Shown: positions 53,065-62,273, counted from the first letter of the stretch. The stretch: 64,000 nt of DNA from Herbiconiux daphne (GCF_024979295.1 NZ_JANLCJ010000003.1:492033-556032), one strand, 5' to 3'. Program-made: numbers and translations. Notes: a model not told the origin generated them from the letters alone.

Positions 53065-54372
53065 ATGCACGTGCTCCCCCTTCAGCTCACGAGACTGACG
53101 GATGCGACGCTGCCCGACGGCTCGCGAGTCGACGTCGAGATCACGGGCGACACCGTCACCCGTGTGACGCCGGCCGGCTCGGACGGCCCCGCGAACGGCG
53201 CAACCCGAGAGCCGACCGCAACCGACCCCGCCACCACCCTCAACCTCGACGGCTTCCTGCTGCTCACGGCCCCCGCCGAGCCGCACGCCCACCTCGACAA
53301 GGCGCTGTCGTGGGATGTCATCAACCCCCCGATGGGCGACCTCGTGCTCGCCATCGAGTCGTGGAAGGCCTACGCCGCCACCATGACCGTCGAGAGCATC
53401 GCCGACCGGGCCCGCGAACAGGCGCTCGCCATGCTCGCCAACGGCACCACCGCCATCCGGTGCCACGTCGACGTGCTGCACGGCGACGAGCCGATGCGCG
53501 GCGTGCGGGCTCTCGTGCAGGTGCGCGACGAGCTGCGCGGCCTGCTCGACCTCGAACTCGTCGCTCTCGCCGGCCCGCACGTGCCCTCCGAGGCCGTGCT
53601 CGAAGCCCTCGACCTCGGCGTCGACCTCGTCGGCGGAGCACCGCACCTCGCCGACGACCCGGATGCCGACCTACGCCGCCTTCTCTCCCTCGCCACCGAT
53701 CGTGGTGTCGGCGTCGACATGCACACCGACGAGAGCCTCGACGGCGCCGTCACGATGCACACCCTCGCCGCCGTGGTGCGCGACTGGCCGTCGAGCCGGC
53801 CCGCCACCGCCGGTCACTGCGTGCGCCTCGGCACCATGCAGACCGCCGAACTCGACGGGCTGATCGGCGAGATCGTCGCCAGCGACATCGGCGTCGTCAC
53901 CCTGCCCATCACCAACCTCTACCTACAGGGCTGGGAGCACACGGTCAGCACTCCCCGCGGCCTCACGGCCGTGCGCGCCCTGCTCGACGCCGGCGTGCGA
54001 CTCGGCGCCGGCGCCGACAACGTGCGCGACCCGTTCAACCCGGTCGGCCGCAGCGACGCCCTCGAAACGGCCTCACTGCTCGTCACCGCCGCGCACCTCA
54101 CCCTCGACGAGGCCTACACCGCGGTGAGCTCCGGCGCCCGCTCGGTGATGAGCCTTCCGGATGCCGGTGTGCAGGTCGGCGCGAAGGCCGAGCTGCTCGC
54201 CGTGCGCGGTTCGAGCCTCTCCGAGGTCATCGCGAACGCCTCCGCCGACCGCTACGTCGTGCACGAGGGCCGGCTCGTCGCCCACAGCGAGGTCACCCGC
54301 CACATCGCCGTGCTCTCCGCCCCCACCCGCCCCGAACCATCCGTCAGCGCTCCAATTCTCGAAACGAGGTGA
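53065..54372 (+). CDS. Cytosine-deaminase-like amidohydrolase
   Basis: 435 residues. Metal and catalytic residues of the CodA/isoguanine-deaminase subgroup are all visible: EPHAHLDK (His74, His76), CHVDV (His134), DMHTDES (His220, Glu223), GHC (His251) and GADNVRDPFNPVG (Asp318). The family deaminates or hydrolyses cyclic amidines such as cytosine and creatinine. It is the first gene of the import/catabolic operon, 8 bp before the ABC ATPase. Confidence 0.87.
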   Translation: MHVLPLQLTRLTDATLPDGSRVDVEITGDTVTRVTPAGSDGPANGATREPTATDPATTLNLDGFLLLTAPAEPHAHLDKALSWDVINPPMGDLVLAIESWKAYAATMTVESIADRAREQALAMLANGTTAIRCHVDVLHGDEPMRGVRALVQVRDELRGLLDLELVALAGPHVPSEAVLEALDLGVDLVGGAPHLADDPDADLRRLLSLATDRGVGVDMHTDESLDGAVTMHTLAAVVRDWPSSRPATAGHCVRLGTMQTAELDGLIGEIVASDIGVVTLPITNLYLQGWEHTVSTPRGLTAVRALLDAGVRLGAGADNVRDPFNPVGRSDALETASLLVTAAHLTLDEAYTAVSSGARSVMSLPDAGVQVGAKAELLAVRGSSLSEVIANASADRYVVHEGRLVAHSEVTRHIAVLSAPTRPEPSVSAPILETR

Positions 54373-54380
54373 GAAGCTCC

Positions 54381-55151
54381 ATGTCCATCGCCACCCCTGT
54401 TGCTCCCACGACGAAGACCGATCAACTGCTCCACTTCGACGACGTCGCCATGACCTTTCCGAACGGCACCACGGCGCTCTCGGGCGTGTCGCTGACGGTG
54501 AACCGCGGCGAGTTCGTCACCGTCGTCGGCCCGTCGGGCTGCGGAAAGTCCACCCTGCTCCGCATCGCGTCGGGCCTCACTCCCGCCACCGAAGGCGTGA
54601 CCCAGGTCGACACCACCCGCATCGGCTACGTCTTCCAAGACGCCACGCTGCTGCCCTGGCGCGACGTGCAGTCGAACGTCGAGCTGCTCGCCGAGCTCAA
54701 CGGCATTCCCAAGAAGCAGCGCGCGGCCACCGCCAAAGACGCGATCGACCTGGTGGGGCTCAGCGGTTTCGAGAAGCACCTGCCGAAGACGCTCTCGGGC
54801 GGCATGAAGATGCGCACGAGCCTCGCCCGCTCGCTCACCCTCGACCCCGAGCTGTTCCTCTTCGACGAGCCGTTCGGCGCTCTCGACGAGATCACGCGCG
54901 AGCGCCTCAACGACGAGTTGATCAAGCTCTTCACCGAGCAGCAGTTCGCGGGCCTGTTCATCACCCACTCGGTCTCCGAGGCCGTCTACCTCTCCACCCG
55001 CGTCATCGTCATGTCGGGCCGGCCCGGAAAGATCGTCGACGAGTTCCCGGTCGAGTTCCCGTTCCCCCGAGACCCCGAGATCCGGTTCACCGCCGAGTTC
55101 GCCGAACTCTGCGGCAAGGTCTCCCACGCACTCCGAGAGGGCCACAGCTGA
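54381..55151 (+). CDS. ABC importer ATPase (nitrate/sulfonate/pyrimidine type)
   Basis: 256 residues. Walker A VVGPSGCGKSTLLRIASG, the Q-loop in GYVFQDATLLPWRDV, signature LSGGMKMRTSLARSL and Walker B LFLFDEPFGALDEIT place it with SsuB/TauB/ThiZ ATPases. The stop overlaps the permease start by one base. Confidence 0.92.
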   Translation: MSIATPVAPTTKTDQLLHFDDVAMTFPNGTTALSGVSLTVNRGEFVTVVGPSGCGKSTLLRIASGLTPATEGVTQVDTTRIGYVFQDATLLPWRDVQSNVELLAELNGIPKKQRAATAKDAIDLVGLSGFEKHLPKTLSGGMKMRTSLARSLTLDPELFLFDEPFGALDEITRERLNDELIKLFTEQQFAGLFITHSVSEAVYLSTRVIVMSGRPGKIVDEFPVEFPFPRDPEIRFTAEFAELCGKVSHALREGHS

Positions 55152-55999
55152 TGACCACCACTCCCCCGGCCCCGCCCAAGACCCGCACCATCATGCGGCC
55201 GGCGACGGTGCGCAAGTCCACGAATCCCGCCGCCACCTGGGGGCCCCCGGTCGCGGTCTTCGTCGGCTTCCTGCTCGTCTGGTATGCCGTGAGCTACCTC
55301 ATCCTCGACGAGAAGCGCCGGTTCCTCGTTCCGCCGCCGCACGAGGTGCTCGCGGCGTTCTTCGACCCGAAGGTGTTCGGCGAGATCATGCTGGCCCTCA
55401 GCCGCACCACGTTCGTCGCGCTGATCGGTCTCGCCATCGCGATCGTGATCGGCGTCGGCTGGGCGGTGGCGATGAGCCAGGCGAAGTGGGTCGAGCGCTC
55501 GCTCTACCCCTATGCCGTGGTGCTGCAGTGCATCCCGATCCTCGCGCTCGTGCCGCTGATCGGCTTCTGGTTCGGCTTCGACTACCCGGCGCGCATCATC
55601 GTCTGCGTCATGATCGCCCTGTTCCCGATGGTGTCGAACACCCTCTTCGGCCTGCAGTCGGTCGACCGCGGCCAACGCGAGCTGTTCCAGCTGCAGCGCG
55701 CCGGCCGCTGGACGGTGCTCACGAAGCTCGAGTTCCCCGCGGCCCTGCCCGCGATCTTCGCCGGCATGCGCATCTCGGCCGGACTCGCCGTCGTCGGCGC
55801 CATCGTCGGCGACTTCTTCTTCCGCCGCGGCGACCCGGGCCTCGGCTCGCTGCTCAGCACCTACACCTCGCGCCTGCAGTCGGCCGAGCTGTTCGCGGCC
55901 ATCATCGTCGCGGCCCTGCTCGGCGTCGTGATCTTCGCCATCTTCGGCTGGATCGGCAAACGCGTCGTCGGCCGCTGGTACGACTTCTCGGCGAACTGA
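55151..55999 (+). CDS. ABC importer permease
   Basis: 282 residues with six membrane helices after a hydrophilic N-terminus of about 30 residues. The cytoplasmic coupling loop (ELFQLQRAGRWTVLTKLEFP, PAALPAIFAGMRISAG) is typical of SsuC/TauC-like permeases. It is coupled to the ATPase upstream and followed by a hairpin before the binding-protein gene. Confidence 0.92.
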   Translation: MTTTPPAPPKTRTIMRPATVRKSTNPAATWGPPVAVFVGFLLVWYAVSYLILDEKRRFLVPPPHEVLAAFFDPKVFGEIMLALSRTTFVALIGLAIAIVIGVGWAVAMSQAKWVERSLYPYAVVLQCIPILALVPLIGFWFGFDYPARIIVCVMIALFPMVSNTLFGLQSVDRGQRELFQLQRAGRWTVLTKLEFPAALPAIFAGMRISAGLAVVGAIVGDFFFRRGDPGLGSLLSTYTSRLQSAELFAAIIVAALLGVVIFAIFGWIGKRVVGRWYDFSAN

Positions 56000-56008
56000 C
56001 CTGAGCGA

Positions 56009-56034
56009 CGGATGCCGCGCACCACCGGCATCCG
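56009..56034 (+). terminator. Hairpin between permease and binding-protein genes
   Basis: CGGATGCCG (56009-56017) pairs perfectly with CGGCATCCG (56026-56034) around 8 nt and is followed by TTTCTC. Inside an operon this may act as a partial terminator or an mRNA stabiliser that sets the ratio of binding protein to membrane subunits. The arms are the genome's GCATCCG heptamer in inverted orientation. Confidence 0.6.
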
Positions 56035-56096
56035 TTTCTCCTCATCTGTCCCACCCGCACCACAATCACACCGCACCACCCCTAGAAGGAGATGAC

Positions 56097-57269
56097 ATGC
56101 GCAGCACCCGAACCCGGCTCATCCTCGTAGCCGGCGTAGTCGCCACCACCGCACTCACGCTCTCCGCGTGCAGCAGCTCGGCGTCGAGCGACGACTCGAC
56201 CCCGTCGAGCGACCTGACGATCGGCGCGACCGACCTGTCCGGCGTCTGCCCGGCGAACATCGTTCTGCAGACCGACTGGAACCCCGAGGCCGAGCACGGC
56301 CACCTCTACGAACTGCTCGGCCCCGACCCGGTGATCGATGCGGCCAACAAGAAGGTCTCCGGCCCGCTGTTCTCGGCCGGCGAGTACACCGGTGTCGACG
56401 TCGAGATCCGCTCCGGCGGCCCGGCCATCGGTTTCCAGACCGTCACCTCGACCATGTACCAAGACCCCGACATCATGCTCGGCTACGTCTCGACCGACGA
56501 GCAGATCCAGAACTCGGCCGACTTCCCCACCACCGCCGTCTTCGCGCCGCTGGACAAGAGCCCGCTGATGATCATGTGGGACCCGGAGACCTACCCCGAC
56601 GCCGAGACCATCGAAGACGTCACCAAGAAGGGCGCCATCGTGCGCTACTTCGCCGACTCGGCCTACATGGAGTACCTCAAGTCGGCAGGGATCGTTCCCG
56701 AGGCGCAAGCCGACGGGTCCTACGACGGCACCCCGGCGAACTTCGTGGCCGACCAGGGCAAGGCCGCCCAGCAGGGCTTCGCCACCGCCGAGCCCTACAT
56801 CTACGAGAACGAGGTCTCGGAGTGGATGAAGCCGGTCAAGTTCCAGCTCATCAACGACACCGGTTACGACTACTACCAGTCGGTCATGGCCATCCGCACG
56901 GGTGACCTCGAGACGAACGCCGACTGCCTCAAGGCCCTGGTGCCCGTGCTGCAGCAGGCCGAGGTCGACTACTTCGCCGACCCTGCCACCGCCAACAGCC
57001 TGATTCTCGACCTCGTCGACCAGTTCGACACCGGCTGGGTCTACTCGCAGGGTGTCGCCGACTACTCGTTCAAGACCATGACCGACCTCGGCATCGTCTC
57101 GAACGGCGACAACGACACCATCGGTGACTTCGACGACGCCCGACTGGCCGACTTCTTCACCCAGGCCACGCCGATCTTCGAGAAGCTCGGCACCCCGCCG
57201 GCCGAAGGCCTCGAGGCGACCGACCTCTACACGAACGACTACATCGACACGTCGATCGGTCTGAAGTAG
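56097..57269 (+). CDS. ABC importer substrate-binding lipoprotein
   Basis: 390 residues. A lipoprotein signal peptide ends LTLSAC, with lipidation at that Cys, followed by a Ser/Asp-rich linker. The mature part resembles NMT1/THI5-like binding proteins: NIVLQTDWNPEAEHGHLYEL is close to the pyrimidine-precursor-binding pattern, then GPAIGFQTVTSTMYQDPDIM and AEPYIYENEVSEW. Such proteins bind thiamine-precursor pyrimidines, riboflavin or related heterocycles, which fits a cytosine-deaminase-like neighbour. AAGGAG lies just before the ATG. Confidence 0.85.
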   Translation: MRSTRTRLILVAGVVATTALTLSACSSSASSDDSTPSSDLTIGATDLSGVCPANIVLQTDWNPEAEHGHLYELLGPDPVIDAANKKVSGPLFSAGEYTGVDVEIRSGGPAIGFQTVTSTMYQDPDIMLGYVSTDEQIQNSADFPTTAVFAPLDKSPLMIMWDPETYPDAETIEDVTKKGAIVRYFADSAYMEYLKSAGIVPEAQADGSYDGTPANFVADQGKAAQQGFATAEPYIYENEVSEWMKPVKFQLINDTGYDYYQSVMAIRTGDLETNADCLKALVPVLQQAEVDYFADPATANSLILDLVDQFDTGWVYSQGVADYSFKTMTDLGIVSNGDNDTIGDFDDARLADFFTQATPIFEKLGTPPAEGLEATDLYTNDYIDTSIGLK

Positions 57270-57278
57270 TCCGGTAGC

Positions 57279-57351
57279 CGCACCGCACCACTGCTCCACT
57301 GCTCCACCCACCACCGCTCCACGCACCACCGCTCCACCACCCGCTCCACCC
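57279..57351. repeat. Imperfect CGCTCCACC repeats before the SDR gene
   Basis: Several degenerate copies of a 9-12 bp unit built on (C)GCTCCACC(AC) fill the gap between the binding protein and SDR genes. They leave only a weak GAGAGATAGG as ribosome binding site for the latter. Confidence 0.65.
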
Positions 57352-57370
57352 GAGAGATAGGCACCGCACC

Positions 57371-58144
57371 ATGTCGCTCCCCACCGTGGCCGACAGCCGC
57401 ACGACGAGTCAGAGGCTCGCCGGAAAGCGGATAGTGATCACGGGGGGCGCGCGCGGCATCGGTGCCGAGATCGCCCGGCGATGCGCGGTCGAGGGCGCTG
57501 AGATCAGCGTTCTCGACCGCCTCGCCGAGCAGGGCTCCGCGCTCGCCCGCGAGTTGCGCTGCCACTTCGTGCCCGTCGACCTCACCGATCAGGTGAGCAC
57601 CACGGATGCGCTCGGCCAGGCCATCGAGACCCTCGACGGCATCGACGTGCTGGTCAACAACGCCGGCATCCTGCGGTTCTCGCCGCTGCTCGACATCACG
57701 GTCGACGACTGGAACAGCACCTTCGCCATCAACACCACCGCGATGCTCGTCACCACCCAGGTGGCGGCGCGCTCGATGATCGCCGCCGGCACCGGGGGCA
57801 CCGTCATCAACCTCGCCAGCATGGCCGGCAAGACCGGCGGCGCGGGCCAGGGTCACTACGCGGCCTCGAAGGCCGCCGTCATCGCCCTCACCCGGGTGAC
57901 CGCCCTCGAACTCGGCGCATCCGGAATCACCGCCAACTGCATCTGCCCGGGCTACGTGCTCACCGAGATGGGCGCCGCCACCCGCACCGAGGCCGACGTG
58001 GCCGAGTGGTCGAGCTACTCGCCGCTCGGCAGGCTCGCCGACCCGGCGGATGTCGCCGGCGTGGCCGCCTTCCTGGCCTCGGCCGACGCGGCCTACATGA
58101 CCGGGCAGGCCATCAACGTCACCGGCGGAATGATCATGCACTGA
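57371..58144 (+). CDS. Short-chain dehydrogenase/reductase
   Basis: 257 residues, a classical SDR: TGGARGIGAEIARR (cofactor loop), an acidic residue after the second strand (VLDRL) favouring NAD(H), NNAG, the catalytic Ser (NLASMAG), Tyr and Lys in YAASKAA, and a C-terminal TGQAINVTGG. It oxidises an alcohol intermediate of the operon's pathway (inference). Confidence 0.9.
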   Translation: MSLPTVADSRTTSQRLAGKRIVITGGARGIGAEIARRCAVEGAEISVLDRLAEQGSALARELRCHFVPVDLTDQVSTTDALGQAIETLDGIDVLVNNAGILRFSPLLDITVDDWNSTFAINTTAMLVTTQVAARSMIAAGTGGTVINLASMAGKTGGAGQGHYAASKAAVIALTRVTALELGASGITANCICPGYVLTEMGAATRTEADVAEWSSYSPLGRLADPADVAGVAAFLASADAAYMTGQAINVTGGMIMH

Positions 58145-58211
58145 CCGTGCCGGCATCCGCTCGTCTTCTTTCTCACCCACGCCCTCCCGCTCGCGCACCA
58201 AAGGATCCACA

Positions 58212-59561
58212 ATGACAGCGTCACCCGAACAGATCGCCGCCCTCGCCGAAGAACTCGTCGGCCTGCTGGGCGAACGCGGCGTCACCACCGAACTCCGTGG
58301 CCGCGAGAAGGCCTCGGTCGACGGGGCGAAGATGTCGCCCATCCTCGCCGAGCAGCTGCCGCTCGGTCTCGCCGACATCGTCGCGTTTCCCACCAGCGCC
58401 GAGCAGATCGCCGAGGTGGTGGCCGCTGCGGTGCGGCACGGCGTCTCGGTGACCCCGCGTGGCAAGGGCACCGGCAACTACGGTCAGGCCATCCCGCTCG
58501 AGGGCGGGCTCGTGCTCGACATGTCGAAGGCCCGGGCCGTGGTCGAGGTGGGCGACGGCTACCTCGTGGCCGAGGCGGGAACGCCGATGGTCACCATCGA
58601 GCAGGCCGCGCGCGAGGCGGGCCAGCAGATTCTGATGTACCCCTCCACGGCGCAGTCGTCGATCGGCGGGTTCCTCTCGGGCGGGTCGGGCGGAACCGGG
58701 TCGATCAAGCACGGCTCGAACATGAGCGGCGACTACGTGCTCGCGCTCGACGTTGTCTATGCGTCGCCCGTCGCCGAGCTCGTGCACGTCGAGGGCGAGG
58801 CCGCGCAGCCCTACGTGCACACCTACGGCACCGCGGGCATCATCGCCCGCGCCACCATCGCGCTCGAGCCCCTTCAGGAGTGGGTCGGGTTCTATGCGAG
58901 CTTCCCGACCTTCGACGACGCCACCTCCGTCATCCGTGAGATCGGCTGGCTCTCGCCCACGCCGCGGCTGGTGTCGGCCGACCTGCCGAGAATCGCGAAC
59001 GCCCTGCCGGCCGACGCCGCCATTCCGAAAGACCGGGCGTCGTTGCGCGCGATCCTCGACCCGTCGACGGTCGAGGCGGCGACGGCCCTGGTGGAGGGCG
59101 CCGGCGGTCGGGTCGAAGAGGTGCGCGAAGGCCCGCAGGCCACGGTGAAGATCTCGATGCTGTCGTACAACCACCCGATCGAGTGGCTGCAGAAGTCGGT
59201 GCCCGACGAGACCTGGTTCCATGTCGAGGTGTCGGGGGCGGCGCTGGTGGAGCGGCTCGACGAGGTGCACGAGGTCTACCCGGGCGGGCTGCTGCACATC
59301 GAGGCGCAGCGCGACCACCCGATCGGCATGCTGGCTGCGCCGTACGTCAGCGCCGAGGAGGTCTACGCGGGCTACGACCGGCTGGCCGCGATCGGGGTGG
59401 GGTATCACAGCCCGCATCAGTGGTTCGTCGACCACGAGGTGGCGCGCACGAAGGCACTGGCCGCCACCACCGACCCCGACGGGCTGCTCAACCCGGGCAA
59501 GATCCCCACCGGCGAGACCGTGCCGACCGGCACCAAGTGGGTCGGGCCGAAGAGCGCATGA
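58212..59561 (+). CDS. FAD-linked oxidase (PCMH/vanillyl-alcohol-oxidase type)
   Basis: 449 residues. The FAD-binding region has IVAFPTSAEQIAEVVAAAVR, VTPRGKGTGNYGQ, VAEAGTPMVTIEQAAREAG and SSIGGFLSGGSGGTGSIKHG. The C-terminal end has the GLLNPGKI motif of GlcD-like oxidases. It probably dehydrogenates a hydroxy acid or N-heterocycle intermediate. The stop overlaps the creatininase-family gene by 4 bp. Confidence 0.88.
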   Translation: MTASPEQIAALAEELVGLLGERGVTTELRGREKASVDGAKMSPILAEQLPLGLADIVAFPTSAEQIAEVVAAAVRHGVSVTPRGKGTGNYGQAIPLEGGLVLDMSKARAVVEVGDGYLVAEAGTPMVTIEQAAREAGQQILMYPSTAQSSIGGFLSGGSGGTGSIKHGSNMSGDYVLALDVVYASPVAELVHVEGEAAQPYVHTYGTAGIIARATIALEPLQEWVGFYASFPTFDDATSVIREIGWLSPTPRLVSADLPRIANALPADAAIPKDRASLRAILDPSTVEAATALVEGAGGRVEEVREGPQATVKISMLSYNHPIEWLQKSVPDETWFHVEVSGAALVERLDEVHEVYPGGLLHIEAQRDHPIGMLAAPYVSAEEVYAGYDRLAAIGVGYHSPHQWFVDHEVARTKALAATTDPDGLLNPGKIPTGETVPTGTKWVGPKSA

Positions 59562-60481
59562 CCGGCTTCTCCGCTGCTTCCGCCGGCTCCACGCGCTCCG
59601 CGGTCTCTGCCCGCTCGTCGCGCAAGCTCGTCGAGCTCTCGGGCACCGCGGCGACCGCGGCGCTCTCGGCCGACTCGGTCATCGTGCTGCCGACCGGTGC
59701 GATCGAGCACCACGGTCCGCATCTGCCGCTCATGACCGACTACCTCATCGCCGACAGCGTGGCGAACGCGTCGGTCGTGCGGGCGGCATCCGAGGGTCAG
59801 GATGTCTGGATCCTGCCGACCCTCGCCTACACGAAGTCCGACGAGCACCACTGGGCGCCCGGCACGATGTGGATCAGCTGGGACACCCTCATGCAGACCG
59901 TCGTCGAGCTCGGCAACTCCATCGCCGCGACGCCGGCCCGCAAACTCGTGTTCTTCAACGGCCACGGGGGCAACCTGGCGCTGCTGCAGGTGGCGTGCCG
60001 TGAGCTGCGGCGGAGGTTCGGGCTGCAGACGTTCCTGATGGGCGCCACGGTGCCGGCGGGGGCGCACGACGGTCCGGAGGAGTTCGGCCTCGGCATCCAC
60101 GCCGGGCATTCCGAGACCTCGCTCGTGCTGCACCTGCGACCCGACCTGGTCGATCTCTCGGTCGCCGAGCGCAGTGTGCCGGAGCATCTGGCCGGCTACG
60201 AGCACATCGGCTTCAAGAAGCGTGTGACCTTCGGATGGCTCTCGAACGACTTCTCGACCAACGGCACGCTCGGCGACCCGACCGGTGCGACGGCGGCCTA
60301 CGGGGCCGAGCTGTTCGACGCTGCGGTGGAGGATTCGGTGGCGGCGTTCGCCGAGATCGCGCTCTTCGACGCGGCGGGTCCGCGCGGCGGCGCGGGTGCG
60401 GAGAGTGCCGGCGCGGTCGCGGCCGGTGCGGTCGACCTCGAGTCGGTCGAGGTCGTGGAGCTCGGAGTCGGCGAGGCGTGA
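59558..60481 (+). CDS. Creatininase family hydrolase
   Basis: 307 residues. LPTGAIEHHGPHLPLMTDYLIAD contains the metal ligands Glu and His, with Asp in TDYLIAD. FFNGHGGNLAL supplies a further His, and GIHAGHSETSLVLHLRP a catalytic Glu. This is the creatininase/formamide-hydrolase (ArfB, MftE) fold, which opens cyclic amides or amidines. It carries an N-terminal Ser/Ala extension and an Ala/Gly-rich C-terminal tail. It ends as GTGA with the next gene. Confidence 0.88.
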   Translation: MTGFSAASAGSTRSAVSARSSRKLVELSGTAATAALSADSVIVLPTGAIEHHGPHLPLMTDYLIADSVANASVVRAASEGQDVWILPTLAYTKSDEHHWAPGTMWISWDTLMQTVVELGNSIAATPARKLVFFNGHGGNLALLQVACRELRRRFGLQTFLMGATVPAGAHDGPEEFGLGIHAGHSETSLVLHLRPDLVDLSVAERSVPEHLAGYEHIGFKKRVTFGWLSNDFSTNGTLGDPTGATAAYGAELFDAAVEDSVAAFAEIALFDAAGPRGGAGAESAGAVAAGAVDLESVEVVELGVGEA

Positions 60482-61119
60482 GCGAAACCCCCGAGCCGCC
60501 CACCGGGGCCGCCCCCACCCCTTCCACCGCCGACGCCGGCTCGATCGACCCCGCGGGCGTCGACGATCCGGCCGAGCTGCTGGCGGCGTGGCTGCCGTCG
60601 AACGACGACCCGATTCGGCCGCTGATGACCCTGTCGACCGTGTCGGCGAGCGGCTACCCCGACGCCCGCACCGTGCTGCTCTCGGAGTTCGACGCCGACG
60701 GCTTCTACTTCCACACCGATTCGCGCTCGCGCAAGGTCGCCGATGTCACAGGCGATCCGCGGGTGGCTCTGACGCTGATCTGGCCGGGCCGGCAACTCGT
60801 GGTGCAGGGCGATGCCCGGCGCGCGTCGCCCGATGAGCGCGACTGGGCTTACGAGCACCGTTCCCCTTACCTGCGGCAACTGGCTTGGCTGAACACCGTC
60901 GAGTTCGCGCAGCGACCCCTCGCCGAGCGGCTCGCGGCCTGGGCGGAGTTCGGGTCGCAGCATCCGGATGCCGCCCTCACCCCACCCTCGACCTGGGACG
61001 GCTTCGTCGTGCGCCCCGTGCGCCTCACCTTCTGGCAGGGCAACCCCGACACGGCCTCCCGGCGCACGGAGTTCCGTCGCGCCGACGACGCCTGGACGCG
61101 CACCCTCCTTCCGGGCTGA
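60478..61119 (+). CDS. pdxH: Pyridoxamine 5'-phosphate oxidase family protein (PdxH-like)
   Basis: 213 residues from GTG 60478. After a Pro/Ala-rich leader come MTLSTVSASGYPDARTVLLSEF, FYFHTDSRSRKVADV (FMN phosphate contacts) and LIWPGRQLVVQGDARRAS. The C-terminal PNPOx dimerisation region has VVRPVRLTFWQGNPDTASRR. It resembles genuine PNP oxidases, making PLP with FMN. As last gene of the catabolic run it could alternatively oxidise a pathway intermediate. Confidence 0.82.
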   Translation: MSETPEPPTGAAPTPSTADAGSIDPAGVDDPAELLAAWLPSNDDPIRPLMTLSTVSASGYPDARTVLLSEFDADGFYFHTDSRSRKVADVTGDPRVALTLIWPGRQLVVQGDARRASPDERDWAYEHRSPYLRQLAWLNTVEFAQRPLAERLAAWAEFGSQHPDAALTPPSTWDGFVVRPVRLTFWQGNPDTASRRTEFRRADDAWTRTLLPG

Positions 61120-61213
61120 GCGGTACTCCGTGGGCAGGGTCTGCGAGGCGGGGGCGTCGTCGGTCGGGCTGGGGCAGCGGGGCGGCGTCGGCGGTCACCT
61201 CTAGGCTTCTGGC

Positions 61214-61837
61214 ATGGCTGAGCGCAGAAGTGCCGAGCATGCCCTCGCGATCGAGCGCCGTGTCGTCGGCGAAGACTGGTACGGGCGCGAGTTGGGTGCC
61301 GACGACCGGTTCGAACGTGTGCTCTTCGCCGATTGCGATTTCACCGAGGTGGTCGATCAGGGTGCAGCATTCGACGGCTGCGAGTTCCGCAACGTGCGGT
61401 TCAACGTGTCGCAACACTCCGATGCGGCGTTCACGAACTGCGTGTTCTCGGGCTGCACGTTCTTCGACGCATCGTTCACCCGCTGCAAGCTGGTGGGCAG
61501 CGTCTTCGGCGACTGCGAGTGGAACCTCACCCGCGTCGACGGCGGCAACTGGTCGTTCACCGAGCTGCGTGGCGCCGACCTGCGCGGGGCCGTCTTCACG
61601 GGCGCACGGCTCCGCGAGGCCGATCTCACCGGTGCTCGCTGCGCCGGCGCCACCCTGCGCGACCTCGACCTCTCCGGAGCCACGTTTACCCGCGCCGACT
61701 TCACCGGCTGCGACCTCCGTGGCAGCGACCTCACCGGCCTCGACCCTCTCGCGGTGCAGCTGGCCGGCGCGATCATCACCGTCGACCAGGCCATCACCCT
61801 CGCCGAGGGCCTCCACCTCGACGTGCGCGCCGAGTAG
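61214..61837 (+). CDS. Pentapeptide repeat protein
   Basis: 207 residues built of A(D/N)LXX-type pentapeptides: RFERVLFADCDFTEV, FDGCEFRNVRFNV, LRGADLRGAVFTG, LREADLTGARCAGATL. The break in the middle resembles Qnr/McbG proteins, which mimic DNA and protect gyrase. The many Cys and Phe at the central position match that group. There is no adjacent toxin or antibiotic gene, so the function is open. Confidence 0.85.
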   Translation: MAERRSAEHALAIERRVVGEDWYGRELGADDRFERVLFADCDFTEVVDQGAAFDGCEFRNVRFNVSQHSDAAFTNCVFSGCTFFDASFTRCKLVGSVFGDCEWNLTRVDGGNWSFTELRGADLRGAVFTGARLREADLTGARCAGATLRDLDLSGATFTRADFTGCDLRGSDLTGLDPLAVQLAGAIITVDQAITLAEGLHLDVRAE

Positions 61838-62273
61838 CGCGCGCCGGCAACGCCTGGACGCGCAGATTCCTCCCCGACCGGCGCTCCCCCGCCAGACCGA
61901 CCGGCCCGCGCACTCCCGCAACAGTTCGCGCCCCTCGCGAGCGCCTACGCGCCCCTTCTATTCGCGTGCGCCGTTCACAAAGGGCGCACCCGAACAAAAC
62001 AGGCGCGGAACGAGAGAGCGCCTGACGCCCCGTCAGCCGGCCGGCGCCCGGAATCACGCGTGCCTACCGCCGCGAGCGCCTACGCGCCCCTTCTGTTCGA
62101 GCGCACCGTTCACGAGGGGCGCACTGAAACAAACCGGGCGCGGATGACACTCCGAGGGCCCGTCACCCGACCGGCGCCCGGCATCACGCTGGCACACCCC
62201 GCGAGCGCCCACGCGCCCCACATCGCTCGGATCGGGTGACGCGCCCCGAGGCCGCCGCGAGTACGGTGGTCGC
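61838..62273. other. Gene-free interval with tandem repeats
   Basis: 436 bp between the pentapeptide-repeat and FGE genes. The first 100 bp show nothing recognisable and the rest is the repeat array at 61937. Confidence 0.7.
61937..62230. repeat. Tandem direct repeat, about 130-135 bp unit, 2.2 copies
   Basis: Units start at 61937, 62072 and 62201 with GCGAGCGCCTACGCGCCCCT (the third has CCCACG). Within a unit, TGCGCC-GTTCACAAAG-GGCGCA forms a short hairpin, and CCGGCGCCCGGAATCACGC recurs near the end. Sequence differs by scattered substitutions, so the duplication is old or under drift. Confidence 0.8.

Noticed and set aside
54381..55999. Taurine or sulfonate importer
   Set aside because: ATPase and permease alone would allow it, but no sulfonate monooxygenase is nearby, and the binding protein and enzymes point to a nitrogen heterocycle.
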